This document shows positions 1 through 6,279 of a DNA stretch of 16,244 bases, piece by piece. Made by a program: the position numbers and the translations under genes. Below the pieces are notes generated by a model. It worked only from the letters and a program-made list of their open reading frames with translations, was not told where the DNA came from and searched no databases. Origin of the DNA: an uncultured Roseateles sp. (lineage in GTDB: Bacteria > Pseudomonadota > Gammaproteobacteria > Burkholderiales > Burkholderiaceae); the NCBI GenBank assembly GCA_946480605.1, contig CAMLKW010000090.1:1-16244 (forward strand). Direction: 5' to 3'. Within the stretch, counting starts at the first letter, position 1; the number at the start of each line of letters is the position of its first letter.

Positions 1-1
1 G

Positions 2-400
2 TCGCAGTCGGTGGGCATGGCGCGCGCGGCCTTCGAGGCGGCGCTGCGCTACAGCCAGGAGCGGGTCACCTTCGGCCAGCCCATCTTTCAGCACCAGGCG
101 GTGCAGTTCAGGCTGGCCGAGATGGCCACGCAGATCGAGGCGGCGCGCCAGCTGATCTGGCATGCCGCGGCGCTGAAGGACGCCGGCCGGCCCTGCCTGA
201 AGGAGGCCGCCATGGCCAAGCTGTTCGCCAGCGAAATGGCCGAGAAGGTCTGCTCCGACGCCATCCAGATCCACGGTGGCTACGGCTACCTGAGCGACTT
301 TCCGGTGGAGCGCATCTACCGCGACGTGCGCGTCACGCAGATCTACGAGGGTACGAGCGAGGTGCAGAAGATCCTGATTGGCCGGGCGCTGGCCGGCTGA
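2..400 (+). CDS. Acyl-CoA dehydrogenase, C-terminal part (5' end outside window)
   Basis: The frame is open from the first complete codon, so the gene begins upstream of the window; the ATG at 16 is internal. About 132 residues are visible. They correspond to the C-terminal helical domain of the acyl-CoA dehydrogenase flavoprotein family, which oxidises acyl-CoA to enoyl-CoA and passes electrons to ETF. Visible family signatures are [10 protein letters not shown], the IHGGYGY segment, and YEGTSEVQK, whose Glu (codon 347-349) aligns with the catalytic base of short- and medium-chain enzymes. The entry motif ([15 protein letters not shown]) is also typical. Substrate chain length cannot be told from this fragment. 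The gene converges on the GNAT gene with 5 bases between the stop codons. Family assignment is firm; the specific substrate is unknown. Confidence 0.95.
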   Translation, partial: SQSVGMARAAFEAALRYSQERVTFGQPIFQHQAVQFRLAEMATQIEAARQLIWHAAALKDAGRPCLKEAAMAKLFASEMAEKVCSDAIQIHGGYGYLSDFPVERIYRDVRVTQIYEGTSEVQKILIGRALAG

Positions 401-411
401 GGGGGTCAGCC
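395..411. repeat. Inverted repeat spanning two convergent stop codons
   Basis: The arms GGCTGA (395-400) and TCAGCC (406-411) are perfect complements around a GGGGG loop. The left arm ends with the stop codon of the acyl-CoA dehydrogenase gene and the right arm begins with the complement of the GNAT stop codon. The stem is only 6 bp and has no T-run on either side, so it does not look like a strong intrinsic terminator. It may be an accident of two stops in similar GC-rich context. Confidence 0.4.
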
Positions 412-984
412 CAGGCGGGATAGCAGCCGGCCTGCAAACACGTTCGCATCGTCGTCCTGCTGGCCCGCCTTCTGGCACATAGGGCGGCCCTTGATCGGCC
501 TGCGCATCCAGCGCATGCCGGCCTTGAACTCGGGGTGGGCTACGCCGATCTCGAAGGACTTGAAGCCGCAGTGGCGCCAGAACGCCAGACCCGCCAGATT
601 CGTCTCCAGCACGCCAAGTTCCCAGCGTGCGATGCCAGGCCAGTTCCTGGCCTGGCGGCTCAGACGTTCGACGATTTCGCACCCCACATGCTGGCGCTGT
701 TCGCCGGGCCGCACGAGCAGCAGTAGCAAGGTGGCGGCGTCCGGGACCGGCCGATGCAAGGCCACCTGAATGAGCGCCAGCGGCTCATTGCGCCGGTAGG
801 CCACGAAGCTGAGCCGATCTTCGGCCGGGCATGCGTCGGGGAAGCGGTCGTGTAGCTGATCGCCATCTTCCGCCGAGGGCAGACGGCCAAAGCTCTGAAC
901 CTCGTATCCAGCGCTGGCCAGAAACAACTCGGTCGCGATCGCGCGGTCGGCAGGCAGGCTCAGGTTCAAACGACGGAGGAACAT
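406..984 (-). CDS. GNAT-family N-acetyltransferase
   Basis: The 192-residue product has the GNAT layout: a hydrophobic beta strand (LLLLLVRPG, about residues 85-93), a degenerate acetyl-CoA pyrophosphate loop (QRQHVGCEI, with only part of the Q/RxxGxG/A motif), and a C-terminal NLAGLAFWRHCGFK segment typical of the last GNAT strands. It should transfer an acetyl group from acetyl-CoA to an amine; the substrate cannot be inferred. The ATG at 984 is the only good start, but upstream bases lack a clear Shine-Dalgarno sequence. By eye the codon use is less GC3-saturated than in neighbouring genes, and the bases just upstream are AT-richer, so recent acquisition is possible. It has no same-strand partner here. 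Confidence 0.8.
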   Translation of the reverse strand: MFLRRLNLSLPADRAIATELFLASAGYEVQSFGRLPSAEDGDQLHDRFPDACPAEDRLSFVAYRRNEPLALIQVALHRPVPDAATLLLLLVRPGEQRQHVGCEIVERLSRQARNWPGIARWELGVLETNLAGLAFWRHCGFKSFEIGVAHPEFKAGMRWMRRPIKGRPMCQKAGQQDDDANVFAGRLLSRLG

Positions 985-996
985 ATGACTTCAAAG

Positions 997-1091
997 GTTT
1001 CTGGAACCTTGCATAGGTTATCGAAACAATCATGAAGTTGCACGATTTGATCGAGTGAACTTGCACATTGCGTGTTATCGAATGTTTCTGG
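997..1091. repeat. Nested pairs of short direct repeats
   Basis: Three short words each occur twice in the same orientation, in nested order. GTTTCTGG is at 997-1004 and 1084-1091. GTTATCGAA is at 1017-1025 and 1074-1082. TGAAGTTGCAC is at 1033-1043 and, as TGAACTTGCAC, at 1056-1066. The order is A-B-C-C-B-A with all copies direct, so it is neither a simple duplication nor a palindrome. It may be a cluster of regulator half-sites for the flanking genes or a chance result in an AT-richer patch. Confidence 0.5.
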
Positions 1092-1106
1092 CTCGGGGCT
1101 GTGGCG

Positions 1107-1126
1107 ACCTGATGTATCGATCAGGT
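1107..1126. repeat. Small inverted repeat upstream of exporter operon
   Basis: ACCTGAT (1107-1113) and ATCAGGT (1120-1126) are perfect complements around a 6-base loop, giving a 7-bp stem. There is no T-run after it. It lies about 160 bases before the exporter ATPase start and could be an operator or a leader hairpin. Role unknown. Confidence 0.4.
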
Positions 1127-1274
1127 GCTTTGCGCGCCGGCGCGGGGCGCTCTGTGTTGCTGCGGTCCCTGCTGTTCATTCCGCGGCTCGTCGATTCACG
1201 CCGCCTTCATGCCATCCGTCGTCGGCCGGTCGCGCGGCGTTGCCGGCCTGCCTAGCATCCAGCGCATTCGGTTC

Positions 1275-1280
1275 AGGAGG
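1275..1280 (+). promoter_or_regulatory. Shine-Dalgarno site fixing the start of the ABC ATPase gene
   Basis: AGGAGG lies 7 bases before the ATG at 1288, a near-ideal ribosome site. It decides in favour of 1288 over the in-frame ATG at 1072, which has no such site and would add 72 unrelated residues. Confidence 0.85.
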
Positions 1281-1287
1281 CGATGGC

Positions 1288-2220
1288 ATGAATGACAGCG
1301 AAGTGCTCGTGGCCCGCGGCCTGCGCAAGGCCTATGGCGAGCGGGTGGCCGTGCACGAGGTGGCGCTCGCGCTGCGCCCCGGCGAGGTGCTGGGCCTGCT
1401 GGGCCCCAACGGCGCCGGAAAGTCCACGACGGTCGGCATGATCTGCGGCCTGACGGCGCCCGACGCCGGCAGCGTGACGCTGGCGGGCGGCGTGAGCCTG
1501 GCCTCCGACGAGGCCGGCTACAAGCGCCGCATCGGCCTGGTGCCGCAGGACATCGCGCTGTACGAGGACCTGCCCGCGCGCATGAACGTGGAGCTGTTCG
1601 GCGCGCTGTACGGCATGGCCCCCGACCTGCTGAGGCGCCGCACCGACGAGGTGCTGGCCATGGTGGGCCTGTCGGACCGCGCCAAGGACAGGCCGGCCAC
1701 CTTCTCCGGCGGCATGAAGCGGCGACTCAACATCGCCTGCGCGCTGGTGCACGACCCCGAGGTCATCCTGCTGGACGAGCCCACGGCCGGCGTGGACCCG
1801 CAGAGCCGCAACGCGATCTTCGACAACCTGGAGGCGCTGAAGGCGGCCGGCAAGGCCCTGATCTACACCACGCACTACATGGAAGAGGCCGAGCGCCTGG
1901 CCGACCGCATCGCCATCATCGACCACGGCCGCGTCGTCGCCAGCGGCACGCAGGCGCAGCTGTTCGCGCTGCTGCCGGCCGCGCAGACGTTGCAGATCGA
2001 ACTCGACGGCGAACCCGACGATGCGGTGCTGGCCGGCCTGCCCGGCATGAAGCGCGCTGGCCAGCGGCTGGACCTCAGCCTGCGCGATGTGGGCCGGGAT
2101 GCCGCTGCCGCACTGGCGGCCCTGGCCGAGCGGGGTGTGCGGGTGCGCGGCCTCGCCACGGCGCGCGCCACGCTGGAAGACGTCTTCCTCCAGCTCACCG
2201 GCCGCGCCCTGCGCGATTGA
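1288..2220 (+). CDS. ABC-2 type exporter, ATP-binding protein
   Basis: The 310-residue cytoplasmic ATPase of the CcmA/NatA/DrrA type powers export by the permease encoded next to it. Visible motifs are Walker A GPNGAGKST (residues 39-47), Q-loop Gln87 in VPQD, signature SGGMK (140-144), Walker B VILLDE (159-164), the D-loop and H-loop His196 in YTTHYMEEAE. All catalytic elements are present. About 85 residues follow the ATPase domain, ending in LEDVFLQLTGRALRD, as is usual for this subfamily. The start at 1288 is chosen for its AGGAGG site. The permease gene follows after 12 bases, so the two form an operon. No membrane-fusion protein gene is adjacent. Substrate is unknown; drugs, lipids or polysaccharides are all exported by relatives. 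Confidence 0.93.
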   Translation: MNDSEVLVARGLRKAYGERVAVHEVALALRPGEVLGLLGPNGAGKSTTVGMICGLTAPDAGSVTLAGGVSLASDEAGYKRRIGLVPQDIALYEDLPARMNVELFGALYGMAPDLLRRRTDEVLAMVGLSDRAKDRPATFSGGMKRRLNIACALVHDPEVILLDEPTAGVDPQSRNAIFDNLEALKAAGKALIYTTHYMEEAERLADRIAIIDHGRVVASGTQAQLFALLPAAQTLQIELDGEPDDAVLAGLPGMKRAGQRLDLSLRDVGRDAAAALAALAERGVRVRGLATARATLEDVFLQLTGRALRD

Positions 2221-2232
2221 CAGGAACCGACC

Positions 2233-3507
2233 ATGCAAGCCTTGCTCGCCCTCGTCCGTGCAGAACTGAAGCTGCACTTCTCCAACCGCCGCGCACTGCT
2301 GATGAGCATCGTCGCGCCGGTGCTCATCGCGGCCTTCTTCGGCAGCCTGTTCGGTAGCGGCAGCAAGCCTGCCGGCATCGCCGTGGGCGTGGTCGACCAA
2401 GACGGCAGCCTGCTGTCGCAGCGCGTCGTCGCGGCGCTGCAGGCCGAGCCGTCGCTGAAGACCTCGGTCGGCGATCCGGCCCAGTTGCTGGAGCAGGTGC
2501 GTGCGGGCAAGCTGCGCGCCGTGGCCGTGCTGCCCAAGGGCTTGGGCGAGCAGGCAGCGCGGGCCTTGTTCGGTGCCGCGCCCAAGCCCGAGATCGAACT
2601 GCATTACGACCCTTCGCAGGCCAGCGTGCTGGCCGTCGTGCGCGGCCTGCTGGCGCAGACGCTGATGCAGGAGGTCAGCCGCACCGGCTTCAGCCCGGCG
2701 TCGCTGGGCGAAATGCAGCAGCAGGTGCGCGACGCCACCGGCGTGCCCGCCGCGCAGCGCGAGGCGCTGACGAGGATGTTTGCCGCCATCGGCGACGTGC
2801 AGCGCGGCGAGGTCGCGGCGTCGGGCGCCGGCTCCGGCGGGCTGTCCATGCCCTACACGACGCGCGAGATCGAGGCCCTGCAGTCGACGGCCAACGCGGC
2901 GCCGGCGGCCTACAACAGCTATGCGCATTCGTTCGCCGGCATGGGCGTGCAGTTCATCCTGATGGCCGGCATCGACATGGCCGTGGGCCTGCTGCTGATG
3001 CGCCGCCTGGGCCTGTGGAAGCGGCTGCGTGCCGCGCCGCTGTCGCGCGCCCAGTTGCTGGGCAGCCGGGTCGCCGCGAGCGCGCTGATCTCGCTGATCG
3101 TCTTCGCGGTGATCTACGCGGTCGCCATTGCCGGCTTCGGCGTGCGCGTGCTGGGCAGCCTGGCCGGCTTCGCGCTGGTGCTGGTGTGCTTCTCGTTGCT
3201 GACCGCCAGCTTCGGCCTGCTGGTGGCCGCGCTGGGGCGCACGCCCGAGGCCACGCGCGGCCTGGCCATCCTCGCGACGCTGCTGATGGTCATGCTGGGC
3301 GGCGCCTGGGTGCCGGCCTTCATCTTCCCCGAGTGGCTGCAGACCGTGTCGCTGGCCGTGCCCACCCGCTGGGCCGTCGATGCGCTGGACGCGATGACCT
3401 GGCGCGCCCAACCCTTTGCCGAGGCCTTGCTGCCCAGCGCGGTCATGCTGGGCTTCACGGTGGCCTTCATGGTGGTCGCGATCTGGCGCTTCCGCTGGGA
3501 GGAGTGA
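2233..3507 (+). CDS. ABC-2 type exporter, permease protein
   Basis: The 424-residue membrane protein has the ABC2_membrane_3 (YhhJ/DrrB-like) layout. One N-terminal membrane segment (about residues 22-40) is followed by a roughly 195-residue extracytoplasmic domain, then five membrane segments from about residue 236 to the C-terminus. The last ends in IWRFRWEE, a common ending in this family. It pairs with the ATPase encoded 12 bases upstream, and the complex probably works as a dimer of each subunit. GGA at 2223-2225 is a plausible ribosome site for the ATG at 2233. The stop codon directly abuts that of the convergent signal peptidase gene. Substrate is not predictable. Confidence 0.92.
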   Translation: MQALLALVRAELKLHFSNRRALLMSIVAPVLIAAFFGSLFGSGSKPAGIAVGVVDQDGSLLSQRVVAALQAEPSLKTSVGDPAQLLEQVRAGKLRAVAVLPKGLGEQAARALFGAAPKPEIELHYDPSQASVLAVVRGLLAQTLMQEVSRTGFSPASLGEMQQQVRDATGVPAAQREALTRMFAAIGDVQRGEVAASGAGSGGLSMPYTTREIEALQSTANAAPAAYNSYAHSFAGMGVQFILMAGIDMAVGLLLMRRLGLWKRLRAAPLSRAQLLGSRVAASALISLIVFAVIYAVAIAGFGVRVLGSLAGFALVLVCFSLLTASFGLLVAALGRTPEATRGLAILATLLMVMLGGAWVPAFIFPEWLQTVSLAVPTRWAVDALDAMTWRAQPFAEALLPSAVMLGFTVAFMVVAIWRFRWEE

Positions 3508-4197
3508 TCAGCGGATGGCCGCTGCCCAGCGCTCGAACCGTGGTGCCAGGCGCCAGCCGTCCTCGCCCAGCCAGTCCGCCGACACCAGCACGCGGTGGGC
3601 GCGGCCGATCAGCCGCTCGCGCGGCACCGTGCCGATGACGCGCGAGTCCGCGCTGAGGTCGCAGTTGTCGCCCAGCATGAAGTAGTGCCCGGCGGGCACC
3701 GTGGTCTCGGTGAAATCGCGTGGCACGCCCAGCACGGGCAGCGCCTGCACGGCATGCGGCCGGCCGTCCAGGTCCTCGGTGGCGCGCACGGCGTCCACGA
3801 CCCAGCCCGGTGCGATCGTCTCGCCGCGGTGCCGGATACCGGTCCGGACTTGAGGCCGGCCGTTGAGCAGCAGTTCGCCGTTGCGCATCGCGATGCGGTC
3901 GCCCGGCAGGCCCACGATGCGCTTGATGAGTCGCGTGCCGTCGGCTGGCGAGCTGAACGTGACCACGTCGCCGCGGCGCGGCTCGCCCAGGGGCAGCAGC
4001 ACCATGTCGGTCAGCGGCAGCTTGAGGTCGTAGGCCAGCCGGTTGACCAGCACCACGTCGCCCTCCAGCAGCGTGGGCCGCATGGAGGCCGAGGGGATGG
4101 GGTTCCAGTCCGCCACCGCCGTGCGCAGCAGCGCCAAGCCCAGCAGGAAGACGATGAAGCCACGGTGGGCCTTGAGGGAGTGCAGCAGCTTGTTCAT
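3508..4197 (-). CDS. lepB: Signal peptidase I (S26 family), compact form
   Basis: The 229-residue membrane-anchored serine protease cleaves signal peptides on the periplasmic face of the inner membrane. Family boxes are clear: the catalytic Ser38 in PSASMRPTL, the general-base Lys92 in LIKRIVGLPGD, and box E with GDNCDLSADSR near the C-terminus. A single N-terminal membrane segment (about residues 13-30) precedes the catalytic domain. The E. coli enzyme has two such segments and is about 324 residues, so this is a short version. The usual neighbours lepA, rnc and era are absent, so this may be a second paralogue; the rest of the genome would decide. The ATG at 4197 lacks a strong ribosome site. 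A mini-frame, ATGGCCGCATGA, overlaps the start on the minus strand. Confidence 0.93.
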   Translation of the reverse strand: MNKLLHSLKAHRGFIVFLLGLALLRTAVADWNPIPSASMRPTLLEGDVVLVNRLAYDLKLPLTDMVLLPLGEPRRGDVVTFSSPADGTRLIKRIVGLPGDRIAMRNGELLLNGRPQVRTGIRHRGETIAPGWVVDAVRATEDLDGRPHAVQALPVLGVPRDFTETTVPAGHYFMLGDNCDLSADSRVIGTVPRERLIGRAHRVLVSADWLGEDGWRLAPRFERWAAAIR

Positions 4198-4322
4198 GCG
4201 GCCATGGTGCGGCTGGCGGCTGCAGGGCGGTGCGTCGGGCGGGCGAATGGCAGGATGGGCCGCCTGGTTGGCGGGTGGCGGCTGTCACTGCGCCCAGGGG
4301 CGCGGCCGCCGGACCCCGACGG

Positions 4323-4328
4323 TAAACT
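4323..4328 (+). promoter_or_regulatory. Candidate -10 element for the tsaB operon
   Basis: TAAACT resembles the sigma-70 -10 consensus and sits 6 bases before the tsaB ATG at 4335. A start site 7 bases downstream of it would fall on the initiator A, which would make the mRNA leaderless. There is no good -35 element 17 bases upstream and no Shine-Dalgarno sequence before the ATG. The latter agrees with a leaderless message but does not prove it. Confidence 0.35.
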
Positions 4329-4334
4329 GCCTCG

Positions 4335-5021
4335 ATGCCCGTTCTGCTTGCCCTTGACAGCTCCACCGAGACGATGGCCCTGGCCCTCGTGGCGCCGGGG
4401 GCGACGAGGCGGTTCGAGGCCGCCGGCGGCGCCCAGGCCTCGGCGCGCATGCTGCCCGAGATCAAGGCCTTGCTGGCCGAGGCCGGCATGCAGCTGGCCG
4501 ACGTGGACGCCATCGCCTTCGGCCAGGGGCCGGGGGCCTTCACCGGCCTGCGCACCGCCTGCGCGGTCGCCCAGGGCCTGGCCTTCGGCCTGGACAGGCC
4601 CGTGCTGGCCATCGACAGCCTGATGCTGGTGGCCGAGGATGCGCGCGCGCAGGGCGCGGGCGACGACATCTGGGTGGCGATGGACGCCCGCATCGGCGAG
4701 ATCTATGCGGCCCGCTACCGCTGGGCCAGCGGCGCCTGGCAGGTGGTCGAGGCGCCGGCGCTGTACGCGCCCGCGGCGCTGGCCGCCCACTGGGGCCAGC
4801 CGGCCGCCGTCGCCGGCACCGCGCTGACCGAATACGCCGACGCGCTGGGGCCGCTGCCCCGTGCCTGGCCGCAGGCGCATTCGCGCGCCGCGGCGCTGGG
4901 CGCGCTGGCGCTGGCGGCCTGGCAGCGCGGCGAGGGACGCGATGCCGCCGAGGCCTTGCCCGTCTATGTGCGCGACAAGGTGGCGCTGACGACGGCCGAA
5001 CGCGAGTTGAGCAAGGCATGA
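4335..5021 (+). CDS. tsaB: tRNA t6A biosynthesis protein TsaB
   Basis: TsaB (228 residues) is the dimerisation partner of TsaD in the complex that places threonylcarbamoyl on A37 of ANN-decoding tRNAs. The N-terminus LLALDSSTETMALALV is the first beta hairpin of the ASKHA fold, and GQGPGAFTGLR (residues 63-73) is the family signature. Length matches the family (about 220-235). It heads a run of seven co-directional genes and overlaps rimI by 4 bases (ATGA), suggesting translational coupling. tsaB-rimI adjacency is common in proteobacteria. No Shine-Dalgarno site precedes the ATG; a candidate -10 element lies immediately upstream. Confidence 0.95.
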   Translation: MPVLLALDSSTETMALALVAPGATRRFEAAGGAQASARMLPEIKALLAEAGMQLADVDAIAFGQGPGAFTGLRTACAVAQGLAFGLDRPVLAIDSLMLVAEDARAQGAGDDIWVAMDARIGEIYAARYRWASGAWQVVEAPALYAPAALAAHWGQPAAVAGTALTEYADALGPLPRAWPQAHSRAAALGALALAAWQRGEGRDAAEALPVYVRDKVALTTAERELSKA

Positions 5022-5503
5022 GCGCACAGCTGGATCGCGGGCAGCCGCCTTACGAAGCCTCCGGAATGCGGCTGCCAGACCTGACCGAGGTCATGGCCGT
5101 CGAGCGGCGTGCCTACCCGGTGCCGTGGACGCATGGCAATTTCGTCGACTCGCTGGCCGCCGGCTATCCGGCCGAGGTGTTGCGCGGTGCGCGCGCGGAG
5201 TTGTTGGGCTACTGGGTGGCCATGCCGGGCGTGGACGAGCTGCACCTGCTCAACATCACGGTCGCGTCGGCCTGGCAGGGGCGCGGCCTGGCGGTGGTCA
5301 TGCTGGACCGCCTCGTCGTCGCCTGCCGCCAGCGCGGCCTGACCCAGCTGTGGCTGGAGGTGCGCGTCAGCAACGAACGCGCGCGCGAGGTCTATCTGCG
5401 CTACGGCTTTGCCGAGGTCGGCCGGCGCCGCGCCTACTACCCGGTGCTGCAGGGTCCGCGCGAGGATGCGCTGCTGATGAGCCTGCCGGTGGCGGCCGCC
5501 TGA
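5018..5503 (+). CDS. rimI: Ribosomal protein S18 alanine N-acetyltransferase RimI
   Basis: The 161-residue GNAT enzyme acetylates the N-terminal alanine of ribosomal protein S18. Visible features are the acetyl-CoA loop QGRGLA (87-92) after strand LNITV (78-82), and VSNERAREVYLRYGF, which holds the conserved Asn and Tyr of the family. The ATG overlaps the tsaB stop codon by 4 bases, and the next gene starts 2 bases after this one ends. The N-terminal stretch of about 15 residues is slightly longer than in E. coli RimI. Assignment rests on both motif match and the tsaB neighbour. Confidence 0.92.
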   Translation: MSAQLDRGQPPYEASGMRLPDLTEVMAVERRAYPVPWTHGNFVDSLAAGYPAEVLRGARAELLGYWVAMPGVDELHLLNITVASAWQGRGLAVVMLDRLVVACRQRGLTQLWLEVRVSNERAREVYLRYGFAEVGRRRAYYPVLQGPREDALLMSLPVAAA

Positions 5504-5505
5504 GC

Positions 5506-6279
5506 ATGAGCTGGGACCCGCGTCAGAGGGCGATGCTGGCCGAGATGGGCTTCCGCGTGCCGGCCGCTGCGCCGCAGGCCCTCGTGGCGGACGGGGTGCC
5601 GACGGCAGCGCCGCCTGCACCCGCACCCGTCGCTGCGCGGGCACCGACGCCGGCGCCCGTGCCGGTCCCAGCCCCGGCCCCCCGCGCGGCGCCGCCGGTG
5701 CTGGCGAGCCTGGCGGGCCTGGACCTCGCTGCGTTGCGCGAGGCCGTGCTGGATGGCCGGGCCTGCGGTACCTGCGAGCACCGCGGCCATCTGTTCGGTC
5801 GTGGTGCGCAGCCGCAGGCGACGTGGCTGGTCGTCACCGATCCGCCGGACGAGGCCGACGAGACCGCGGGCGAACTGCTCGGCGGCGATGCCGGCCGGCT
5901 GCTGGACCGCATGCTGGCGGCCGTCCACCAGCGCCTGGGCGGCGACGGTGCGACGGCCTTCGTGGCGCCCATCGTGCCCGGCCGGGCGCCGCGCGGCCGG
6001 CCGCCGCTGCCGCAGGAGCTGGAGGCCGGCGAGGCCCAGCTGGCGCGGTTGGTGGAGCTGCTGCAGCCGCGCGTGGTGCTGGCCATGGGGCTGCAGGCGG
6101 CGCGCCGGCTGACCGGCGGCGGCAGCGAACCGCTGGGGCGGCTGCGCGGACGCGTGCACCGCTGGCGCGACTTGCCGCTGGTGGTCACCTACCATCCGGC
6201 CTACCTGTTGCGATCACCGGCGGACAAGGCCGGAGCCTGGGACGACCTGTGTCTGGCTCGCGAGACCTCCAACACATGA
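5506..6279 (+). CDS. Degenerate family-4-like uracil-DNA glycosylase homologue
   Basis: The 257-residue protein has an Ala/Pro-rich linker (about residues 19-65) followed by a uracil-DNA glycosylase fold of family 4/5 type. The C-terminal motif VVTYHPAYLLRSPADKAGAW (His230) and the FGRG and AGRLLDRML segments match the family. Key residues differ. The family pair Cys87/Cys90 (CGTC) is present, but the two later iron-sulfur cysteines align with Gly159 and Gly175. The catalytic GEAPG motif reads TDPPD (111-115), and the Asn before the third cysteine is missing. The frame is open with normal codon bias, so this is not an obvious pseudogene. Relatives excise uracil from DNA; this copy probably cannot hold a 4Fe-4S cluster and may be inactive or repurposed. 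It starts 2 bases after rimI. Confidence 0.85.
   Translation: MSWDPRQRAMLAEMGFRVPAAAPQALVADGVPTAAPPAPAPVAARAPTPAPVPVPAPAPRAAPPVLASLAGLDLAALREAVLDGRACGTCEHRGHLFGRGAQPQATWLVVTDPPDEADETAGELLGGDAGRLLDRMLAAVHQRLGGDGATAFVAPIVPGRAPRGRPPLPQELEAGEAQLARLVELLQPRVVLAMGLQAARRLTGGGSEPLGRLRGRVHRWRDLPLVVTYHPAYLLRSPADKAGAWDDLCLARETSNT

Larger units (their letters stand above)
985..1287. other. Gene-free divergent region between GNAT and ABC exporter genes
   Basis: About 300 bases separate the divergent starts. The left part (985 to about 1130) is visibly AT-richer than the rest of the window and holds short direct repeats and a hairpin, listed separately. The right part is GC-rich. The exporter reading frame stays open upstream to an ATG at 1072, but that stretch has no family similarity and no ribosome site, so I treat it as noncoding. 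Promoters for both flanking genes are expected here; I find no convincing -35/-10 pair for either. Confidence 0.6.

Noticed and set aside
1072..1287. Upstream extension of the ABC ATPase from an ATG at 1072
   Set aside because: The extra 72 residues match nothing in the family and lack a ribosome site, while AGGAGG stands 7 bases before 1288.
1273..3411. A 712-codon minus-strand open frame across both exporter genes
   Set aside because: It spans two unrelated genes with recognisable domains, is His/Gln/Arg/Gly-rich and has no motif; a GC-driven shadow frame.
3467..4693. A 408-codon minus-strand frame covering the signal peptidase gene and the start of tsaB
   Set aside because: It lies out of frame with the signal peptidase, shows no motif, and runs through the tsaB coding region and both promoters.
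5600..5700. Ala/Pro-rich stretch in the glycosylase homologue as a possible frameshift or repeat
   Set aside because: The reading frame is the same before and after it, and such linkers are common in GC-rich genomes. It is a flexible linker rather than damage.
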